Positions 1 to 5,539 of a DNA stretch of 17,375 nt are shown one piece after another. A program made the translations under genes and the position numbers. This DNA is from CAIJKW01 sp964443365 (GTDB lineage: Bacteria > Patescibacteriota > Minisyncoccia > Phycocordibacterales > CAIZLB01). The stretch covers positions 1 to 17,375 of the forward strand of contig CAYUCM010000013.1 in NCBI GenBank assembly GCA_964443365.1, read 5' to 3'. Below the pieces are notes generated by a model, which was given only the letters and a program-made list of their open reading frames with translations, was not told the DNA's origin and searched no databases. The first letter of the stretch is position 1; each line of letters begins with the position of its first letter.

Positions 1-2
1 CA

Positions 3-44
3 GAAGATTTAAAAAAATATCTAGCAAACAATCAGGATAATTAG
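3..44 (+). CDS. possible C-terminal end of a gene entering from the left
   Basis: Reading from base 3 gives EDLKKYLANNQDN and then a TAG stop at 42-44. The hydrophilic, lysine-rich composition resembles an ordinary protein C-terminus. The other two plus-strand frames also close early, so the call rests only on plausibility. Nothing can be said about function. It would be convergent with the S51 peptidase gene. Confidence 0.3.
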   Translation, partial: EDLKKYLANNQDN

Positions 45-88
45 TTTCCCCTGACTCTCGTGTTAAAAATAGAAAACTAAATTACAAT

Positions 89-742
89 TTAATTCCACTC
101 TTTCCATACACCTTCGCTAATAATCTCAATCTCACCATCAACAATTTTTATGGCACTATCATCATCCATGGCATAAATTTTTTCAGTAATTTTTTGGGAA
201 ATTTTTTCAACATTTTCAACAGTAAGCCTTTCAAAATATTTAGAATTTAAATGAGGTATGAAATAAAACTCCACAAGATTTAATGCTGGCATATCGAAAC
301 TTTTATCCATGTCTTCACCATACAACTCTTGAGACATCATCAAATTTAAATTAGGATTTGTAACCATACTCCCCGCACTTACACCAACCCAAACTTTTGT
401 CTTTAATAATTCAGCCAAGAGATTGGCTAAACCAGATTTATTAATCCATTCCATCAAATGATATGTATTTCCACCTTCAAAATATATAATATCGGAATTT
501 TCCAATCGATTTTTCCAAATTTCAAACGGAAGTGCAGATATATCAGCTATATCAATTTGCTTTAAATTTAATCTACTTAATTTTATAAGATCATTAATAA
601 GCCAGATTTNNNNNNNNNNAACATTGGAGGCTGTTGGAATAAACACCAAAGAAGAATTCTCTGGTTTTTTACCAACTAAATCAAATAACGCTTTGGATAT
701 TGAATTATTGGTTATGCCAGCCGATGTTAAAAGTAATTTCAT
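89..742 (-). CDS. peptidase S51 family protein (PepE/cyanophycinase-like), interrupted by an assembly gap
   Basis: A 217-residue protein of the S51 family, serine hydrolases with a class-I glutamine-amidotransferase-like fold that includes aspartyl dipeptidase PepE and cyanophycinase. Visible landmarks are the glycine turn GGNTYHL (about residues 90-96), the nucleophile elbow VGVSAGS with Ser at about 122, and FIPH with His at about 164, the likely catalytic His. Length fits the family. Ten Ns at 610-619 fall at residues 42-45, after the FIPTASNV strand; the frame is open on both sides, but the true gap length is unknown, so a few residues may be missing. It starts 35 nt after the stop of the upstream secreted-protein gene on the same strand and may be cotranscribed. 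The substrate cannot be told: peptides ending near Asp are typical of PepE, but small bacterial relatives are mostly uncharacterised. Confidence 0.85.
   Translation of the reverse strand: MKLLLTSAGITNNSISKALFDLVGKKPENSSLVFIPTASNVXXXXIWLINDLIKLSRLNLKQIDIADISALPFEIWKNRLENSDIIYFEGGNTYHLMEWINKSGLANLLAELLKTKVWVGVSAGSMVTNPNLNLMMSQELYGEDMDKSFDMPALNLVEFYFIPHLNSKYFERLTVENVEKISQKITEKIYAMDDDSAIKIVDGEIEIISEGVWKEWN
610..619. other. assembly gap (10 Ns)
   Basis: Ten undetermined bases lie inside the S51 peptidase gene. Ten is not a multiple of three, yet the frame reads on with the two flanking bases. The number may be a scaffolding placeholder rather than a measured length. Confidence 0.99.
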
Positions 743-777
743 GTTTTACGATTAATTTTATATTCTTATAAATATCT

Positions 778-1959
778 CTAATAAACAATATCCTCTTTAA
801 CCACACAGTTCTTTTCAACCCAATCTAAATCAAATTCATTCAATTCTCGTCTTTGATCATTTAGAATAAAATAAACTGAAGGCGGATTTTTATTTGGTTC
901 TGTTGTTGGCATTTGATTGTTTATTTTAGTTTCAGGACAAATCTTTAACAAATTTCCTGGTACTACTGTGAAATAATTATTACTTGAATCAGACACAGCA
1001 CTACTGTTATCCAACGGCCAGCCAATGATATCAATTTTATATTTTTTATTCTCCTTAATTGTGCCACCATATATCAAAGGGCTACCAACTATCCAATTAT
1101 ATTCCCCAGTATTAGGAATGTCATTTGCAATTGTGGGTGGTGCTGAAGGAAGAGAGCTACTCAAACACACATATTTACCATCTACATAACACCCTGGAAT
1201 ATACTCATTAATTATAATGGAAACCTTATTTTTTAAATCTGCTAATGATTTCCACTTGATTGACTGCGTACTACCCATATTCCAAACCTCTCCTCCATTT
1301 GGACTCATGACGACGATAGAAGATTGTTTTTTATTTGTAATTGTCACCGACTTGTCAACTCTCTCCAAATAATATTTTGAAGCTCCGTTATTGCTTTTCA
1401 ATTTAAATTTAATAGTCTTAACAATACTCCACTTTTCCTGAGTACAAATATCAGACTCCTGATTAAGATTACCCCCGCAGTCTAATCCATAACCCGCAAG
1501 AGAAATGATTCCGTCTTTTATAGAAATATTTGTTACATCTGATTTTGTCGCACTACTTGATTTAAAACCAGGATCAAAACTTACATCAAGAACCTTGGCA
1601 TTAATATTTTTATTATTAATAACAATATTAAGATCAGTTGCACACGACGCTCCGCAGGTAGAAACTTTAGTGATAGCATCTTCATACCCATCGCCATTCA
1701 CATCACCCCTAGCGATAACCTTTCCACCGGTATCAAGTAGGGCTTTTGTAAAGGCATCGTCTGATAATTTATTATCAGTAATGTTTTTTGTGGGAATTAA
1801 ATTTCCTTTTTTGTCATCATCTACAATTCCGCTGTCTAAGGAAACAGCAACTTCTTTTATATTCTTCTGTGTATTAAAATAAACTCCACCGCCAACCCCC
1901 AGTAGAACCGCGATTATAATCAGCAATGGAATCACAAATCCTCGTTGTGTATTTTTCAT
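778..1959 (-). CDS. secreted or surface protein with pilin-like N-terminus, Ca-binding-like loop and KNH-type sandwich domain
   Basis: 393 residues from the chosen start. The N-terminus, MKNTQRGF followed by about 20 hydrophobic residues, resembles a type IV prepilin leader (cleavage after G7), but the usual Glu at mature position 5 is absent, so it may simply be a signal anchor. Residues 86-94 read DVNGDGYED, a DxNxDxxxD calcium loop as in FG-GAP or dockerin-type repeats. Cysteines at about 102, 106, 161 and 172 suggest disulfides outside the membrane. Residues about 219-236 contain SPNGGEVWNMGS and IKW, the signature opening of the Kre9/KNH-like (Ser-Thr-rich GPI-anchored family) beta-sandwich. 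An ATG 18 nt further upstream (1977) is in frame, but the predicted -10 at 1968-1973 lies between the two ATGs, so the second is preferred. Role unknown; probably cell-surface. It precedes the S51 peptidase on the same strand. Confidence 0.75.
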   Translation of the reverse strand: MKNTQRGFVIPLLIIIAVLLGVGGGVYFNTQKNIKEVAVSLDSGIVDDDKKGNLIPTKNITDNKLSDDAFTKALLDTGGKVIARGDVNGDGYEDAITKVSTCGASCATDLNIVINNKNINAKVLDVSFDPGFKSSSATKSDVTNISIKDGIISLAGYGLDCGGNLNQESDICTQEKWSIVKTIKFKLKSNNGASKYYLERVDKSVTITNKKQSSIVVMSPNGGEVWNMGSTQSIKWKSLADLKNKVSIIINEYIPGCYVDGKYVCLSSSLPSAPPTIANDIPNTGEYNWIVGSPLIYGGTIKENKKYKIDIIGWPLDNSSAVSDSSNNYFTVVPGNLLKICPETKINNQMPTTEPNKNPPSVYFILNDQRRELNEFDLDWVEKNCVVKEDIVY

Positions 1960-1967
1960 ATATTTAA

Positions 1968-1973
1968 ATTGTA
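1968..1973 (-). promoter_or_regulatory. extended -10 of the secreted-protein gene
   Basis: The minus strand reads TGCTACAAT, an extended -10 (TGn plus TACAAT). It ends 8 nt before the chosen ATG, so the transcript should start within about 2 nt of the codon (leaderless). Confidence 0.55.
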
Positions 1974-2054
1974 GCATAGAGATGCAAAATGTTCACAAGC
2001 TTAATTTGAGCCCAAATCTAAGTTAAAATAGAAATGATATGGAATCGTGTATGA

Positions 2055-2070
2055 TTTACCATGTGGTAAA
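2055..2070. promoter_or_regulatory. 16-bp palindrome, candidate operator
   Basis: TTTACCA-TG-TGGTAAA is a perfect 7-bp inverted repeat with a 2-bp centre. It lies 33 bp upstream of the -10 of the plus-strand P-loop gene and in the divergent region facing the secreted-protein gene. Size and symmetry suit a dimeric repressor; no regulator is identifiable in the window. Confidence 0.4.
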
Positions 2071-2102
2071 CTTCATTATTTTCTATGACATTAAATTTTT
2101 GA

Positions 2103-2108
2103 TATACT
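2103..2108 (+). promoter_or_regulatory. -10 hexamer of the P-loop kinase-like gene
   Basis: TATACT lies 7 nt before the ATG at 2116, so transcription should begin at or next to the start codon. No convincing -35 was found at 16-18 nt, and there is no Shine-Dalgarno. Confidence 0.5.
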
Positions 2109-2115
2109 ATACATA

Positions 2116-2700
2116 ATGAAAAATCTAAAAGATATAGAAGAGGAATTTGTTGCTCAAATACATATTCCCGTAACTAAACCCAGAAAAATTATATATGTTT
2201 GCCCTGTAGGATTGATTGGCGCAGGTAAAACAACAATCATTAAACCTATTTCAGAAAAATTAAATCTGGTTAGAATTTCCTCTGATGAACTTAGAAAACT
2301 TCTTATTGAAAATGGACACAATTATGATTCAGTAAAAAGTATTGGATTAAGGGTATTAGAAAATTTTGTAAAAAATGGATATAGTGTTGCACTAGATATG
2401 GACTGTGGAAATACTGAGGTGATCAGTTTTGTAAAATATCTTGAAAAAACATATGGGGGAAAATCTATATGGGTGCACGTTGTAGCTCCTGAGGAATTTA
2501 TATTTAACAAATTTAAAAATCACGAACCATCATGGTTAGCTAATAATCCTCAGATTATGATTGATAATTATATAGCACAGAGAGAAAAGAGATTGAAAGA
2601 AAATACTGAATTTAATTTTACACATACATTTGATACATCAAAAGACAATATACCTAAACAAATTAATCTTTTTTTAGAAAAAATAGACCCTACATCTTAA
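2116..2700 (+). CDS. P-loop NTPase, kinase-like (AAA_33 / polynucleotide-kinase type)
   Basis: 194 residues. The Walker A motif GLIGAGKTT is at about 32-40, after a hydrophobic strand (IIYVCPV). ISSDELR at about 54-60 and LDMDCGN at about 93-99, with paired Asp 94/96, resemble the substrate-binding and catalytic strands of small kinases such as zeta-toxin, chloramphenicol phosphotransferase and T4 PNK-like proteins. QREKRLKEN near residue 155 is a plausible arginine-bearing lid. The substrate is not predictable: nucleic-acid ends, a nucleotide or a small molecule are all possible. It is the only plus-strand gene in the first 3 kb. Its stop codon overlaps that of the convergent GNAT gene by two bases, with no terminator between them. 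No partner antitoxin is visible. Confidence 0.8.
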   Translation: MKNLKDIEEEFVAQIHIPVTKPRKIIYVCPVGLIGAGKTTIIKPISEKLNLVRISSDELRKLLIENGHNYDSVKSIGLRVLENFVKNGYSVALDMDCGNTEVISFVKYLEKTYGGKSIWVHVVAPEEFIFNKFKNHEPSWLANNPQIMIDNYIAQREKRLKENTEFNFTHTFDTSKDNIPKQINLFLEKIDPTS

Positions 2701-3299
2701 TTTTGAGTTATATTACAATCCAATAACTTTTGAGCTTTTTCTTGAATATCTGCTTGCTCTTTTAAGAAAAGCATTTTATTCCCTAATTTTTCTGATGGAT
2801 TTGAGTCTAAGCTTTTTGAAAAAATATAGGTCTCATCATCTTCTCCCATGTCTTCAGCTAAATAAGGCTCTTCTACCATCCCCAGTTTTCTATAAAGACC
2901 TACCGCGACTTTATTATCTACCAAATCCGTATACAATCTAAAATTTTTAAATCCCATTTCTTTTGCTTTTTCTATTGTCTGCAATAGTATTTGTTTTCCG
3001 TAACCTTTTTTCTGATACTCTGGTAAAACGCCGTACCAGCCCAACCAGGCGTCGTCGGGATATTCAAAATATGAATAAATTCCAGTAATACCTATACTTT
3101 CTTTTTCCTGATTTTTACATATCCAAAAAATCATTTTTTCTCTGACATTACCATTATACAGGTTCTTATAAAACTCCTCATCAACAGAACACTTAAAGTT
3201 CAAAAAACCGTTTTCTTTTGGAAATATAGTGTTTTGTATTTTTGTAGCCGAATCTATATTTTCTTCTGAAATTCTTTCAAAAATTAGACTTGATTTCAT
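2697..3299 (-). CDS. GNAT-family N-acetyltransferase
   Basis: 200 residues. Residues about 88-110 (WYGVLPEYQKKGYGKQILL) hold the acetyl-CoA pyrophosphate loop, with QKKGYG matching Q/RxxGxG/A. NFRLYTD and VGLYRKLGM further on are the usual last strands and the helix with the conserved Tyr. The final 35 residues extend past the fold and are lysine-rich and probably helical. It acts in the cytoplasm, transferring an acetyl group to an amine on a small molecule or protein; the acceptor is unknown. It is preceded by a predicted leaderless promoter and, beyond that, by the first copy of the 123-bp repeat. Confidence 0.88.
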   Translation of the reverse strand: MKSSLIFERISEENIDSATKIQNTIFPKENGFLNFKCSVDEEFYKNLYNGNVREKMIFWICKNQEKESIGITGIYSYFEYPDDAWLGWYGVLPEYQKKGYGKQILLQTIEKAKEMGFKNFRLYTDLVDNKVAVGLYRKLGMVEEPYLAEDMGEDDETYIFSKSLDSNPSEKLGNKMLFLKEQADIQEKAQKLLDCNITQN

Positions 3300-3306
3300 A
3301 TTTAGT

Positions 3307-3335
3307 ATTCTAAAACAAATTCATAATGTTCACAA
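3307..3335 (-). promoter_or_regulatory. promoter of the GNAT gene (leaderless)
   Basis: Minus strand: -35 TTGTGA (3330-3335), a 17-nt spacer, then -10 TAGAAT (3307-3312), ending 7 nt before the ATG. The predicted transcript starts at the ATG. The -35 region carries the GTGAACATT motif shared with two other minus-strand promoters in this stretch. Confidence 0.6.
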
Positions 3336-3457
3336 TTCCCTGACGCGAGCCAAACAAACGGCTCGCTTAGGCTCACACACAAAAAAAGGCCCCGCTTGCG
3401 CGGAGCTCTTTTTTGTCAGTGTGACCCCAAGACGTGGCTTTCCGAATTATTATTACA
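3335..3457. repeat. direct repeat, copy 1 (123 bp)
   Basis: Nearly identical to 4752-4875: only a few substitutions, one fewer/more A in an A-run, and a 2-base indel in a loop. It contains a perfect 7-bp hairpin (GCGAGCC at 3345-3351, GGCTCGC at 3360-3366). This is followed by a GC hairpin framed by an A-run and a T-run, which looks like a bidirectional rho-independent terminator, and by an outer stem of GGCTCACAC against GTGTGACCC. No transposase gene and no terminal inverted repeats are seen. Confidence 0.9.
3382..3416. terminator. bidirectional terminator-like hairpin in repeat copy 1
   Basis: The CCGC/GCGG core with a TTGC loop is continued outward by further pairs and framed by A7 on the left and T6 on the right. 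On either strand this gives a GC stem followed by a U-run. Confidence 0.5.
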
Positions 3458-3554
3458 TGATAAAATTAATTTTAAAATTGCAATTGAAGAATTAGAGGCC
3501 TCTTTACAAGAATCCATTGTTGGTCTACAGTATGACCGTAAACAAGCTCTTTAG
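3423..3554 (+). pseudogene. gene fragment, C-terminal coding remnant overlapping repeat copy 1
   Basis: The frame from 3423 reads DPKTWLSELL and continues past the repeat as an amphipathic helical sequence (INFKIAIEELEASL, then LQYDRKQAL) to a TAG at 3552. The same frame downstream of repeat copy 2 also starts DPKTWLSELL and diverges into a similar helix. There is no credible start codon: the upstream frame runs through the terminator-like hairpin. It therefore looks like the 3' end of a truncated small gene. Function unknown. Confidence 0.4.
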
Positions 3555-3571
3555 CCCCCCCCCCTTTTTTT
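3555..3571. repeat. homopolymer pair C10T7
   Basis: Ten Cs followed directly by seven Ts, just before the long hairpin. The exact lengths are error-prone in sequencing, so it may mark a junction or a local assembly weakness. Confidence 0.8.
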
Positions 3572-3578
3572 GATTAAA

Positions 3579-3630
3579 ATGGTCATGGCCAAAAGATGTT
3601 ATTACAATGACACCTTCTGGCTATGACCAT
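3579..3630. repeat. long imperfect hairpin (17-bp outer stem, 6-bp inner stem)
   Basis: Arms 3579-3595 and 3614-3630 pair over 17 positions with two wobble pairs. The 18-nt interior folds again (TGTTAT with ATGACA, one G-T pair) around a TACA tetraloop. It sits directly upstream of the GC-richer gene at 3697 and is followed by GCCGGCC. Unlike the terminators here, it has no T-run. It may be an end of an inserted segment or a structured recombination site; that is inference only. Confidence 0.6.
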
Positions 3631-3662
3631 GCCGGCCACAGACTTACTTCTTTAATCGGAGG

Positions 3663-3668
3663 TATAAA
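3663..3668 (+). promoter_or_regulatory. candidate -10 of the poly-lysine protein gene
   Basis: TATAAA lies 28 nt before the ATG at 3697; the downstream leader is A/C-rich with no Shine-Dalgarno. No good -35 is seen at the expected distance, so this is weak. Confidence 0.3.
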
Positions 3669-3696
3669 AACCAAAATCCAAAATCGGAATACCAAA

Positions 3697-4023
3697 ATGA
3701 ATCAATCAGAAATTGGAAGTAGAGCAAGGGAAATGCGAGAAGAATGGCCTGACATGTTCACTCATCCAGAACTGAAAGAAGGTGAAGTTTGCATCAACGA
3801 TGGTGTTGTCTGCGATGCCGCGACGGCTCAAGCTGCCGTTTACAGAAGTATCGGCTTGACGAGCGCCAGGCTCGGAAAAGCCTTCTTGGGGAAACTCAAA
3901 GGTTCCGAACAAGACTTCCAGTTTTACCCCATCTTCGCAGACTTGAACGAACTCATCATCGCAGAAGACGCGGATAAACGGAAAAAGAAAAAGAAAAAGA
4001 AGAAGAAGAAGGGGGCGGCCTAG
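3697..4023 (+). CDS. orphan protein with C-terminal deca-lysine tail (GC-richer insert 1)
   Basis: 108 residues from the ATG at 3697. The frame is open back to an ATG at 3607, but that one lies inside the long hairpin; the internal ATG after the A/C-rich leader is preferred. The body is soluble and mixed helical (SRAREMREEWPDMF, AATAQAAVYRSIGLTSARLGKAFLGKL), with no transmembrane segment or recognised motif. It ends DKR, ten lysines, GAA; the lysines are encoded by an uninterrupted purine run of AAA/AAG codons. Such a tail would bind nucleic acid or acidic surfaces and could slow translation. Codons are far richer in G+C than those of neighbouring genes. It is alone on its strand and followed by a strong terminator 26 nt after the stop. 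I do not recognise the family. Confidence 0.65.
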   Translation: MNQSEIGSRAREMREEWPDMFTHPELKEGEVCINDGVVCDAATAQAAVYRSIGLTSARLGKAFLGKLKGSEQDFQFYPIFADLNELIIAEDADKRKKKKKKKKKKGAA

Positions 4024-4049
4024 CGACCTCAGCTCAACTTCATCAAAAT

Positions 4050-4088
4050 AGCCGACGCACAACCTAGATGGTAAAAAGTGCGTCGGCT
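4050..4088 (+). terminator. rho-independent terminator of the poly-lysine protein gene
   Basis: A perfect 11-bp stem, AGCCGACGCAC with GTGCGTCGGCT, around a 17-nt A-rich loop, followed by TGTTTCTTTT. Confidence 0.85.
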
Positions 4089-4181
4089 GTTTCTTTTGAA
4101 AAAATTTGGAATATGCAATTTAAAATATTTGATCTATAATTCAAAGTTTCTCAGAGATTTTAATTAGATAATAAATAATAT

Positions 4182-4562
4182 TTATCTATAATACCTATAA
4201 CCTTTTGTACTCATACAACGCATCACGTCAGTATTAAAACTAGTCGAATTATTTTCCCTTAGGCAGTCGTTAAATGCTCCCGTACGTTTTTGTGCAGAAT
4301 AATTACCCAACAGCCAAAGGATTCCAAATAATAACAGAAAAGAAATTAATCCAATTAAAAAGTGCTTTCCATCTTTAAAAGAAAACCATAGTATATTTAA
4401 AAACAAATATGACGTAACTATGAAAATCAAAAATATTGACCAAGTAAAGTTTCCAAGAACCATATCTTGTTGAGCCATTAAGTAATATGAAGCCATTGAT
4501 AATAGGATAAAAACAATTAGCTTTGATTTTGTAAAACAAAAAAATTCTTTCATTAAATTCAT
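4182..4562 (-). CDS. small membrane protein of unknown function
   Basis: 126 residues from the ATG at 4562. An in-frame ATG exists at 4607, but the perfect extended -10 (4570-4575) lies between them, so the shorter form is preferred; MKEFF at 4553 is a further alternative. Three hydrophobic segments (about residues 13-28, 37-56 and 66-85) are separated by short polar loops, and the C-terminal 35 residues are polar with two cysteines (NDC, MRC). The family is not recognised. The base composition is like the host's. Confidence 0.6.
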   Translation of the reverse strand: MNLMKEFFCFTKSKLIVFILLSMASYYLMAQQDMVLGNFTWSIFLIFIVTSYLFLNILWFSFKDGKHFLIGLISFLLLFGILWLLGNYSAQKRTGAFNDCLRENNSTSFNTDVMRCMSTKGYRYYR

Positions 4563-4569
4563 AAATGAA

Positions 4570-4575
4570 ATTATA
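4570..4575 (-). promoter_or_regulatory. extended -10 of the small membrane protein gene
   Basis: The minus strand reads TGATATAAT, a perfect extended -10, ending 7 nt before the ATG at 4562. A TTGCGA at 19 nt upstream could be the -35. The transcript should be leaderless. Confidence 0.65.
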
Positions 4576-4593
4576 TCACACAAGCTCACAATA

Positions 4594-4636
4594 TTCGCAA
4601 CATTCACATGTTAACTGGTGACCCTACAGGGAATCG
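4594..4636 (-). repeat. duplicated 3' end of tRNA-Glu with its downstream flank (copy B)
   Basis: 43 nt matching 5292-5335 at all but a few positions, in the same orientation. It includes 18 nt of the tRNA T-arm and acceptor strand plus about 25 nt downstream of the tRNA. The rest of the tRNA is absent here, so it is a displaced tRNA 3' end of the kind left by site-specific integration. Confidence 0.8.
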
Positions 4637-4751
4637 CTCCTTACAGGAGCTGTACAGGCTTCCCTTTTTTTCAAAGCTCGCTTAGTATTATTTACAAAAA
4701 AATTCAGAGGTGACAAAGCTCGCTTTTCAAAAATATGGGAGAGCCTTTTCG
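4637..4751. other. gene-free stretch with short repeats
   Basis: No coding sequence is supported here. It holds a small GCTCC-TTACA-GGAGC hairpin (about 4637-4651) and two copies of CAAAGCTCGCTT (4672-4683, 4714-4725). The word GCTCGCTTAG also occurs in both copies of the 123-bp repeat. Confidence 0.6.
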
Positions 4752-4875
4752 ATTCCCTGACGCGAGCCAAACAAATGGCTCGCTTAGGCTCACACACAAA
4801 AAAGGCCCCGCTTGTGCGCGGAGCTCTTTTTTGTCAGTGTGACCCCAAGACGTGGCTTTCCGAATTATTAATACA
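4752..4875. repeat. direct repeat, copy 2 (124 bp)
   Basis: Second copy of 3335-3457 in the same orientation, 1.4 kb away, with six rather than seven As before the GC hairpin and an extra GT in its loop. The 7-bp hairpin (4762-4768 with 4777-4783) and the terminator-like hairpin are conserved. The copies bracket the long hairpin, the poly-lysine gene, the small membrane protein and the displaced tRNA end. Confidence 0.9.
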
Positions 4876-4930
4876 GAGGAATCATCTCATTCTAGCTATT
4901 ACTAACCTGAATAAACTGCTTCACTGCTAA
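4775..4930 (+). pseudogene. small ORF overlapping repeat copy 2, DPKTWLSELL family
   Basis: An open frame from ATG 4775 to TAA 4928 (51 residues). Its first half is only a translation of the hairpins and is unlikely to be protein. Its second half, DPKTWLSELLIQRN and then LILAITNLNKLL, parallels the fragment downstream of repeat copy 1, even where the DNA has diverged. In copy 1 this ATG is ACG and the frame differs. It may be a 3' coding remnant or a tiny real gene with an unusual start. No Shine-Dalgarno. Confidence 0.3.
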
Positions 4931-4943
4931 AATTGACATCTCT

Positions 4944-5261
4944 CTATATTTTTTCCCTTTTTATGTAAATATAATCTAAGAATAGATGAAGCAATAACCC
5001 CACACCTAAAAACATACAAGGTCTATAGAGAATTAATATGACTGAGATAATACTGGTAGCAAGCCACTTCTTATGAATTGGATGTGTCGTAAAAGGATTT
5101 CTTTTTGGATGATAAATTGGTCTAGAAAATAAATGATCTAAGTCTATTAGATTTGAACCAAACAAAAGAATTAAATCCATAAGGTTAGGGTGAATCAACT
5201 TTAATTGAATTATTATCAAGAGTGCAACAACATCTACGGCGATATGGGTCGGAGTGGTCAT
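4944..5261 (-). CDS. DUF6122 family membrane protein (putative metal-dependent hydrolase-like)
   Basis: 105 residues with three to four hydrophobic segments. The conserved pattern of DUF6122 is visible: an N-terminal THIAVD, then NLIDLDHLFSRPIYHPKRNPF, then THPIHK, and near the C-terminus GLLLHLFLD. These His and Asp positions resemble the metal-binding residues of YdjM/LexA-regulated membrane hydrolases, so a zinc-dependent membrane enzyme is plausible but unproven. It starts about 57 nt downstream of tRNA-Glu on the same strand and lies inside the segment flanked by the tRNA 3'-end duplication, so it may be cargo of that insertion. Confidence 0.75.
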   Translation of the reverse strand: MTTPTHIAVDVVALLIIIQLKLIHPNLMDLILLFGSNLIDLDHLFSRPIYHPKRNPFTTHPIHKKWLATSIISVILILYRPCMFLGVGLLLHLFLDYIYIKREKI

Positions 5262-5276
5262 TTTTATATTAAACTT

Positions 5277-5282
5277 ATTGTA
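5277..5282 (-). promoter_or_regulatory. extended -10 of the DUF6122 gene
   Basis: The minus strand reads TGGTACAAT, 15 nt before the ATG, giving a leader of roughly 8-10 nt without a Shine-Dalgarno. TTGTGA, 19 nt upstream, could be the -35. Confidence 0.45.
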
Positions 5283-5291
5283 CCACAGACC

Positions 5292-5335
5292 TTCGCAACA
5301 TTCACAATGTTCACTAGTGACCCTACAGGGAATCG
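5292..5335 (-). repeat. tRNA-Glu 3' end with downstream flank (copy A)
   Basis: The intact partner of 4594-4636: the last 18 nt of the tRNA plus its flank, which includes AACATT-CAC-AATGTT. It differs from copy B by two substitutions and one indel. Confidence 0.8.
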
Positions 5336-5389
5336 AACCCTGCTTTGAGCCTTGAGAAGGCTCCGTCCTAACCGATAGACGATAGGGCC
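5318..5389 (-). tRNA. tRNA-Glu (anticodon CTC)
   Basis: 72 nt fold into a full cloverleaf. The acceptor GGCCCTA pairs with TAGGGTC (one G-T), the D-arm begins GTCTATCGG, the anticodon stem is GAGCC/GGCTC around TTCTCAA (anticodon CTC, Glu codon GAG), and the T-arm is CAGGG-TTCGATT-CCCTG. CCA is not encoded and the discriminator is A, whereas G is more usual for bacterial tRNA-Glu. The gene lies between ftsI and the DUF6122 gene on the minus strand, and its 3' end is duplicated at 4594-4636. Confidence 0.95.
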
Positions 5390-5461
5390 ATTGTTAATCC
5401 ATATCAAAAGAATAAACAAATAACACAGATTAACCTCTACAATATCGCATATTTTTACGAT

Positions 5462-5498
5462 TTTATCAATACCGCACATATTTATCAATACCGCACAT
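5462..5498. repeat. tandem 18-bp repeat, two copies
   Basis: TTTATCAATACCGCACAT occurs at 5462-5479 and 5481-5498. It is followed to about 5545 by low-complexity CTACCACC-type sequence directly downstream of ftsI. No terminator is apparent. Confidence 0.85.
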
Positions 5499-5539
5499 GG
5501 CACATGCCGCCTCACTACCACCCCACTACTACCACCCTA

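Noticed and set aside
2116..3299. Toxin-antitoxin pair (zeta-like kinase with GNAT)
   Set aside because: The genes are convergent, both are of ordinary size, and there is no small antitoxin gene or shared promoter.
3229..3495. Plus-strand ORF of 88 codons over the GNAT start and repeat copy 1
   Set aside because: Its first part is antisense to GNAT and its middle is translated terminator hairpin; no start signal.
3607..3696. YDHAGHRLTS peptide upstream of the poly-lysine gene resembling an RHS/YD repeat
   Set aside because: A single ten-residue resemblance inside a hairpin-derived frame, with no further YD repeats upstream.
5462..5498. CRISPR-like repeat pair
   Set aside because: Two adjacent 18-bp units with a 1-bp gap have no spacers; no cas genes nearby.
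5264..5521. Minus-strand ORF of 85 codons across the tRNA
   Set aside because: It runs through the whole tRNA-Glu and the 18-bp tandem repeats; no protein-like composition.
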